Shown piece by piece: positions 5,149 through 8,364 of a DNA stretch of 8,364 bases. Position 1 is the first letter of the stretch. The number at the start of each line of letters is the position of its first letter. The position numbers were made by a program, and so were the translations under genes. Source of the DNA: Nautiliaceae bacterium (lineage in GTDB: Bacteria > Campylobacterota > Campylobacteria > Campylobacterales > Nautiliaceae). Location: contig JAMOSM010000116.1 in NCBI GenBank assembly GCA_027063075.1, positions 1 to 8,364 on the forward strand, written 5' to 3'. The notes beneath the pieces were generated by a model that saw nothing but the letters and a program-made list of their open reading frames with translations, did no database searches and was not told where the DNA came from.

Positions 5149-6467
5149 ACAAGCTTGCTTTTAAAAAATTTTGTAAGTTTATCTAAAAGCTCTTTTGCTT
5201 TTTTAATATCTTTTCCTTCCACAAGAAGCCTTAATTTATTTTCAGTTCCCGAATATCTTACAAGATGTCTATAGCCTTCTTTCTCAACATTTTTTAAAAT
5301 CTCTTTTGCACCCTCAATTTTTTCAAAAGGTATTTTTTCGCTTACGTTTATATTGGTCTGAACCTGAGGATAAAGTTCAAAAAGATTAAAAGCCTCACTA
5401 GCTTTTTTACCGCTTTCAATCATATATGCAACTGCCTGAAGAGCACTTACTAGTCCATCCCCGGTTTTTGCATAATCGCTAAAGATAATATGACCTGACT
5501 GTTCTCCCCCGAAATTCAGTCCCTTTTGTTTCATAACCTCAAGAACATATTTATCTCCAACCGCACTTCTATATACTTTAATTCCAAATTTTTTTAAAAA
5601 CTCTTCTAACGCCCCGTTACTCATAACCGTTACGGCAATTCCTTGATTTTTTAATTTTCCCTTTTGATGCAGATAATATGCAAGCGCACCTAATAGCTTA
5701 TCTCCATCAACAATCTCACCTTTTTCATCAACAACAACAAGTCTGTCCGCATCTCCATCAAGCGCAAAGCCTATATCAGCTCTGTACTCTTTAACTTTTT
5801 GAGCTAAAATTTCAGGATGCATAGCCCCTGCGTTTTGATTTATATTAAAGCCGTTTGGTTTATCGTTAATTGTAATTACATCTGCTCCAAGTTCGCTGAA
5901 AATTGTAGGTGCAACCTTATAAGCCGCCCCGTTTGCAGTATCTATAACTATTCTTATATTTGATAAATTAAGATGTTTTGGAAAAGAAGATTTAATATGA
6001 ACAATATACCTACCGATAACATCGTCTATTCTTTTACTTTTTCCAATCTCTTTTCCTGTTTTTAATTCCAAATTATCTTCAAAGTATCTTTTTTCTATCT
6101 CTTTTTCAAGCTCGCCTGAGAGTTTATTTCCCTCACTATCAAAAAATTTAATTCCGTTATCATAATATGGATTATGACTTGCACTAATCATTATTCCGCC
6201 ATCACATCTCATATCTTCTGTTAAAAAAGCAACAGCCGGAGTTGGCATAGGACCAATTTGAATAACATCATATCCAATGGCAGTCAGACCGCTTACAATT
6301 GCATTTTCTATCATATAACCGCTTCTTCTTGTATCTTTTCCAACTAAAATTTTACCTGTATTTTTAGGAATTGCCTTACCAAAAGCCATTGCAAGATTAA
6401 TAGCCAAAAACGGAGTTATAACCTCACCCGCCTTACCTCTTACTCCGTCAGTTCCAAATAATTTCAT
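5145..6467 (-). CDS. glmM: Phosphoglucosamine mutase
   Basis: GlmM interconverts glucosamine-6-phosphate and glucosamine-1-phosphate, on the way to UDP-GlcNAc for peptidoglycan and lipopolysaccharide. The 440-residue length is typical. It begins [11 protein letters not shown], as GlmM proteins do. The phosphoserine loop is ISASHNP (94-100) with catalytic Ser97, the metal-binding loop is DGDADR (237-242), the sugar-binding loop is GGEQSGH (320-326), and the phosphate-binding domain 4 has [15 protein letters not shown] (404-418). GlmM belongs to the phosphohexomutase superfamily; the FGTDGVRG start and the GEQSGH loop favour it over ManB/PgcA. The Shine-Dalgarno sequence AAGGAG lies 5 nt before the ATG. 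It heads the unit glmM-lspA-tRNA-Val. Its promoter in the short gap before rpsT is not clear to me. Confidence 0.98.
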   Translation of the reverse strand: MKLFGTDGVRGKAGEVITPFLAINLAMAFGKAIPKNTGKILVGKDTRRSGYMIENAIVSGLTAIGYDVIQIGPMPTPAVAFLTEDMRCDGGIMISASHNPYYDNGIKFFDSEGNKLSGELEKEIEKRYFEDNLELKTGKEIGKSKRIDDVIGRYIVHIKSSFPKHLNLSNIRIVIDTANGAAYKVAPTIFSELGADVITINDKPNGFNINQNAGAMHPEILAQKVKEYRADIGFALDGDADRLVVVDEKGEIVDGDKLLGALAYYLHQKGKLKNQGIAVTVMSNGALEEFLKKFGIKVYRSAVGDKYVLEVMKQKGLNFGGEQSGHIIFSDYAKTGDGLVSALQAVAYMIESGKKASEAFNLFELYPQVQTNINVSEKIPFEKIEGAKEILKNVEKEGYRHLVRYSGTENKLRLLVEGKDIKKAKELLDKLTKFFKSKLV

Positions 6468-6505
6468 CCTTTCTCCTTATTTCCTTTTTAAAATGAAAAA
6501 TTAAT

Positions 6506-6534
6506 TTGCAAATTTTATCAAATTTTTATAAAAT
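6506..6534 (+). promoter_or_regulatory. Candidate promoter of rpsT
   Basis: TTGCAA (6506-6511) and TAAAAT (6529-6534) are separated by 17 bp; an overlapping TATAAA lies at 6527-6532. Transcription would start near 6541, leaving a short leader with the Shine-Dalgarno sequence AAAGGA just before the rpsT ATG. The stretch is very AT-rich, so chance matches are likely and confidence is moderate. Confidence 0.5.
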
Positions 6535-6556
6535 ACGCTTCAAAAAAAGGAACTAA

Positions 6557-6838
6557 ATGGCAAATACAAAGTCAGCTCAAAAAAGAATCAGACAAACTAA
6601 AAAAAGAACAGAAAGAAACAGATACTACAAAACAAGAATTAAAACAATTACTAAAAATGTAGAAAAAGCGGTAGCTGAGGGTGATTACGAAAAAGCATAT
6701 AACTACTGGAAAGCAGCAAATAAAAAATTCCAAAGCTATGTTAATAAAGGAATTTTAAAGAAAAATACAGCAAGAAGAAAAATTTCAAGACTTCACCATC
6801 TTGTGAAATCAATCGAACCTCAAACTGAAAACGCTTAA
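6557..6838 (+). CDS. rpsT: 30S ribosomal protein S20
   Basis: S20 binds 16S rRNA early in 30S assembly. The 93-residue, very basic helical protein starts [20 protein letters not shown], the conserved S20 N-terminus, and has the [19 protein letters not shown] segment (62-80) typical of the family. It is a few residues longer than the usual 86-88, with an acidic tail IEPQTENA. The Shine-Dalgarno sequence AAAGGA is 5 nt before the ATG. The gene is divergent from glmM and followed 69 bp later by prfA on the same strand; no terminator hairpin separates them, so read-through is likely. Confidence 0.97.
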   Translation: MANTKSAQKRIRQTKKRTERNRYYKTRIKTITKNVEKAVAEGDYEKAYNYWKAANKKFQSYVNKGILKKNTARRKISRLHHLVKSIEPQTENA

Positions 6839-6875
6839 AATTCCCTTTTTCCCCTCCTTTAATTTAAAATTTAAC

Positions 6876-6881
6876 TATAAT
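6876..6881 (+). promoter_or_regulatory. Candidate -10 box of prfA
   Basis: A perfect TATAAT (6876-6881) lies 26 bp before the prfA ATG in the rpsT-prfA gap. No -35 box is recognisable. A start near 6888 would leave about 20 nt of leader with the ribosome binding site AAAGGA (6897-6902). It may supplement read-through from rpsT. Confidence 0.45.
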
Positions 6882-6907
6882 TTCATAAAACTCCTTAAAG
6901 GAAAAAA

Positions 6908-7975
6908 ATGTTACTTGATAAACTAAAACCATTTATAGATAAATATAACGAAATAAATGAAAAACTTGCATCTCCTGAAATTACAAAAGATATTAAACAG
7001 ATGACAAAACTCTCCCGTGAAGCAAGGCAGCTTGAAGAGATAGTAAATAAAGCAAAAGAGTATGAAGATACTTTAAACAATCTTGAAGAAGCTAAAATGA
7101 TGCTTGAAGATGAAGAGATGGCAGAACTTGCAAAAGAAGAGATTAAAGAGCTTGAAAGTAAGATACCAAAAATGGAAGAAGAGATAAAACTGCTTTTACT
7201 TCCAAAAGACCCAAATGACGATAAAAATATTTTTCTTGAAATCAGAGCCGGAACCGGAGGGGACGAAGCCGCTTTATTTGTCGGTGATTTAATGAAAGCT
7301 TATCTTAGATATGCAGATAACAAAGGATGGAAAGTTGAAGTTGTAAGTGAATCAAAAAACGATATTGGCGGATTTAAAGAAGTAATTTTGCTTATAAAAG
7401 GAGAAGGTGCTTATAGTAGATTAAAATATGAGGGCGGAACCCACAGGGTTCAAAGAATTCCAGCAACTGAGAGTCAAGGCAGAATTCACACATCAGCCGT
7501 AACGGTTGCAGTTATGCCAGAAGTTGATGATGTAGATATAGAACTTGACCCAAAAGATTTAAAAATTGAAGTAATGAGAGCAGGAGGAGCTGGAGGTCAG
7601 CACGTAAACAAAACTGAGAGTGCCGTTAGAATCACCCATATTCCAACAGGAATTACAGTCTCAATGCAAGATGAAAGAAGCCAGCAAAGAAACAAAGAAA
7701 AAGCAATGCAGATACTCAAAGCCCGAGTTTTTGAAAAATATGAGAGTGAAAGACTTGCAAAAATAGGTGAAGCGAGAAAAAGTCAGGTTGGAAGCGGGGA
7801 TAGGAGTGAAAGAATTAGGACATACAACTATCCGCAAAACAGAATTACAGACCATAGAATTGGACTGACTTTATATAGACTCGAACAGATTATGAGTGAG
7901 GGGCTTTTTGATGAGATTATCGACCCACTAATAGCTCATTATCAGGCAGAAGCACTAAAAGAAGCGGGACTTTAA
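6908..7975 (+). CDS. prfA: Peptide chain release factor 1
   Basis: RF1 reads UAA and UAG in the ribosomal A site and triggers peptide release. The 355-residue length is typical. Domain 1 is a Glu/Lys-rich helical coil (1-100). Next come the family segment [14 protein letters not shown] (111-124), the codon-reading loop with PAT at 185-187 (the RF1 tripeptide; RF2 has SPF), and the catalytic GGQ at 229-231 in [19 protein letters not shown]. The C-terminal part contains [27 protein letters not shown] residues (about 298-320), standard for RF1. No frameshift site is present, also in agreement with RF1 and not RF2. The next gene begins one base after its stop, so the two are probably cotranscribed and coupled. 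Confidence 0.98.
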   Translation: MLLDKLKPFIDKYNEINEKLASPEITKDIKQMTKLSREARQLEEIVNKAKEYEDTLNNLEEAKMMLEDEEMAELAKEEIKELESKIPKMEEEIKLLLLPKDPNDDKNIFLEIRAGTGGDEAALFVGDLMKAYLRYADNKGWKVEVVSESKNDIGGFKEVILLIKGEGAYSRLKYEGGTHRVQRIPATESQGRIHTSAVTVAVMPEVDDVDIELDPKDLKIEVMRAGGAGGQHVNKTESAVRITHIPTGITVSMQDERSQQRNKEKAMQILKARVFEKYESERLAKIGEARKSQVGSGDRSERIRTYNYPQNRITDHRIGLTLYRLEQIMSEGLFDEIIDPLIAHYQAEALKEAGL

Positions 7976-7976
7976 G

Positions 7977-8364
7977 ATGAAAATATGCGAAGAATTAAAA
8001 AAACTTAGTATTCCGGAGTGGATAAAACCAACTCCTTTTTTAACGGTTGACGGAATTATTAAAATATTTAAACCTGATTTTGAAGGAATCGTTCTCATAA
8101 AAAGAAAAAATCCTCCCCTTGGCTTTGCACTGCCCGGAGGATTTGTAGATTATGGTGAGAGGGTGGAAGATGCCTTAAAACGTGAAATGAAAGAAGAAAC
8201 ATCCCTTGAAGTTAATATCGAAAAACTTTTAGGAGTCTATTCAGACCCTTCGAGGGACCCGAGACTTCACACCGCAAGCTGTGTTTTTGTATGTAGTGCT
8301 TTTGATATGCCAAAAGCCGGTGATGACGCAAAAGAAGCTTATGTGGTAAAACTAGAAGAAATTC
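7977..8364 (+). CDS. NUDIX hydrolase, probable ADP-ribose pyrophosphatase type, 3' part outside window
   Basis: The first 129 codons of a NUDIX enzyme are present, starting [25 protein letters not shown] enzymes cleave nucleoside diphosphates linked to another group. The box fits G(x5)E(x7)REUxEE: Gly55, FVDYG, Glu61, RVEDALK, then REMKEE (69-74), ending TSL where the usual GU is slightly altered. The segment [21 protein letters not shown] (85-105) resembles ADP-ribose pyrophosphatases (VYSDP.RDPR.HT), so that substrate is the best guess but not proven. The ATG is separated from the prfA stop by a single G, and the only weak Shine-Dalgarno-like sequence is in the end of prfA (GCGGGA), suggesting translational coupling. 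Most of the fold is in the window; the last residues are missing. Confidence 0.88.
   Translation, partial: MKICEELKKLSIPEWIKPTPFLTVDGIIKIFKPDFEGIVLIKRKNPPLGFALPGGFVDYGERVEDALKREMKEETSLEVNIEKLLGVYSDPSRDPRLHTASCVFVCSAFDMPKAGDDAKEAYVVKLEEI

Noticed and set aside
6839..6907. Terminator between rpsT and prfA
   Set aside because: The pyrimidine-rich stretch TTCCCTTTTTCCCC has no complementary arm upstream that would form a hairpin.
1..8364. CRISPR array, mobile element, toxin-antitoxin pair or defence cluster
   Set aside because: No regularly spaced direct repeats, transposase or integrase, nuclease motifs or paired small genes were seen; the window is essentially core genes.

Overview
This AT-rich window holds mostly housekeeping genes and reads like a chromosome of a Campylobacterota (epsilonproteobacterial) organism, most plausibly a thermophilic Nautiliales member such as Nautilia, Caminibacter or Lebetimonas. 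The assignment is an inference from the low GC, the A-rich coding strands, Campylobacter-like promoters (good -10 boxes, often weak -35 boxes) and the gene pairs thrS-infC, glmM-lspA and rpsT-prfA, which I recall being adjacent in Campylobacter. No similarity search was possible.

Layout, left to right. (1) The 5' end of lepA (elongation factor 4) runs off the left edge on the minus strand. It is divergent from a strongly expressed gene for an exported, all-helical YfdX-family protein (452-1315). (2) A small exported protein of unknown function (1404-1814) converges with the two-gene operon thrS-infC (minus, 4194 to 1826). (3) A 227-bp divergent region upstream of thrS carries a good thrS promoter whose -35 box lies in a perfect palindrome, followed by two more inverted repeats and a small uncharacterised ORF (4422-4625) with no Shine-Dalgarno sequence. 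(4) The minus-strand unit glmM-lspA-tRNA-Val(GAC), 6467 to 4633, follows; the stop codon of lspA lies inside the tRNA gene. (5) Plus-strand rpsT, prfA and the start of a NUDIX hydrolase gene run off the right edge.

The genes cover translation (LepA, IF-3, ThrRS, S20, RF1, tRNA-Val), envelope precursor synthesis and lipoprotein maturation (GlmM, LspA), and two exported proteins of unclear role. I see no CRISPR array, insertion sequence, phage gene or defence system. The points most worth a second look are the lspA/tRNA overlap, a C at the nearly invariant U33 position of that tRNA, the palindrome over the thrS -35 box, and the small ORF with its inverted-repeat-rich leader.
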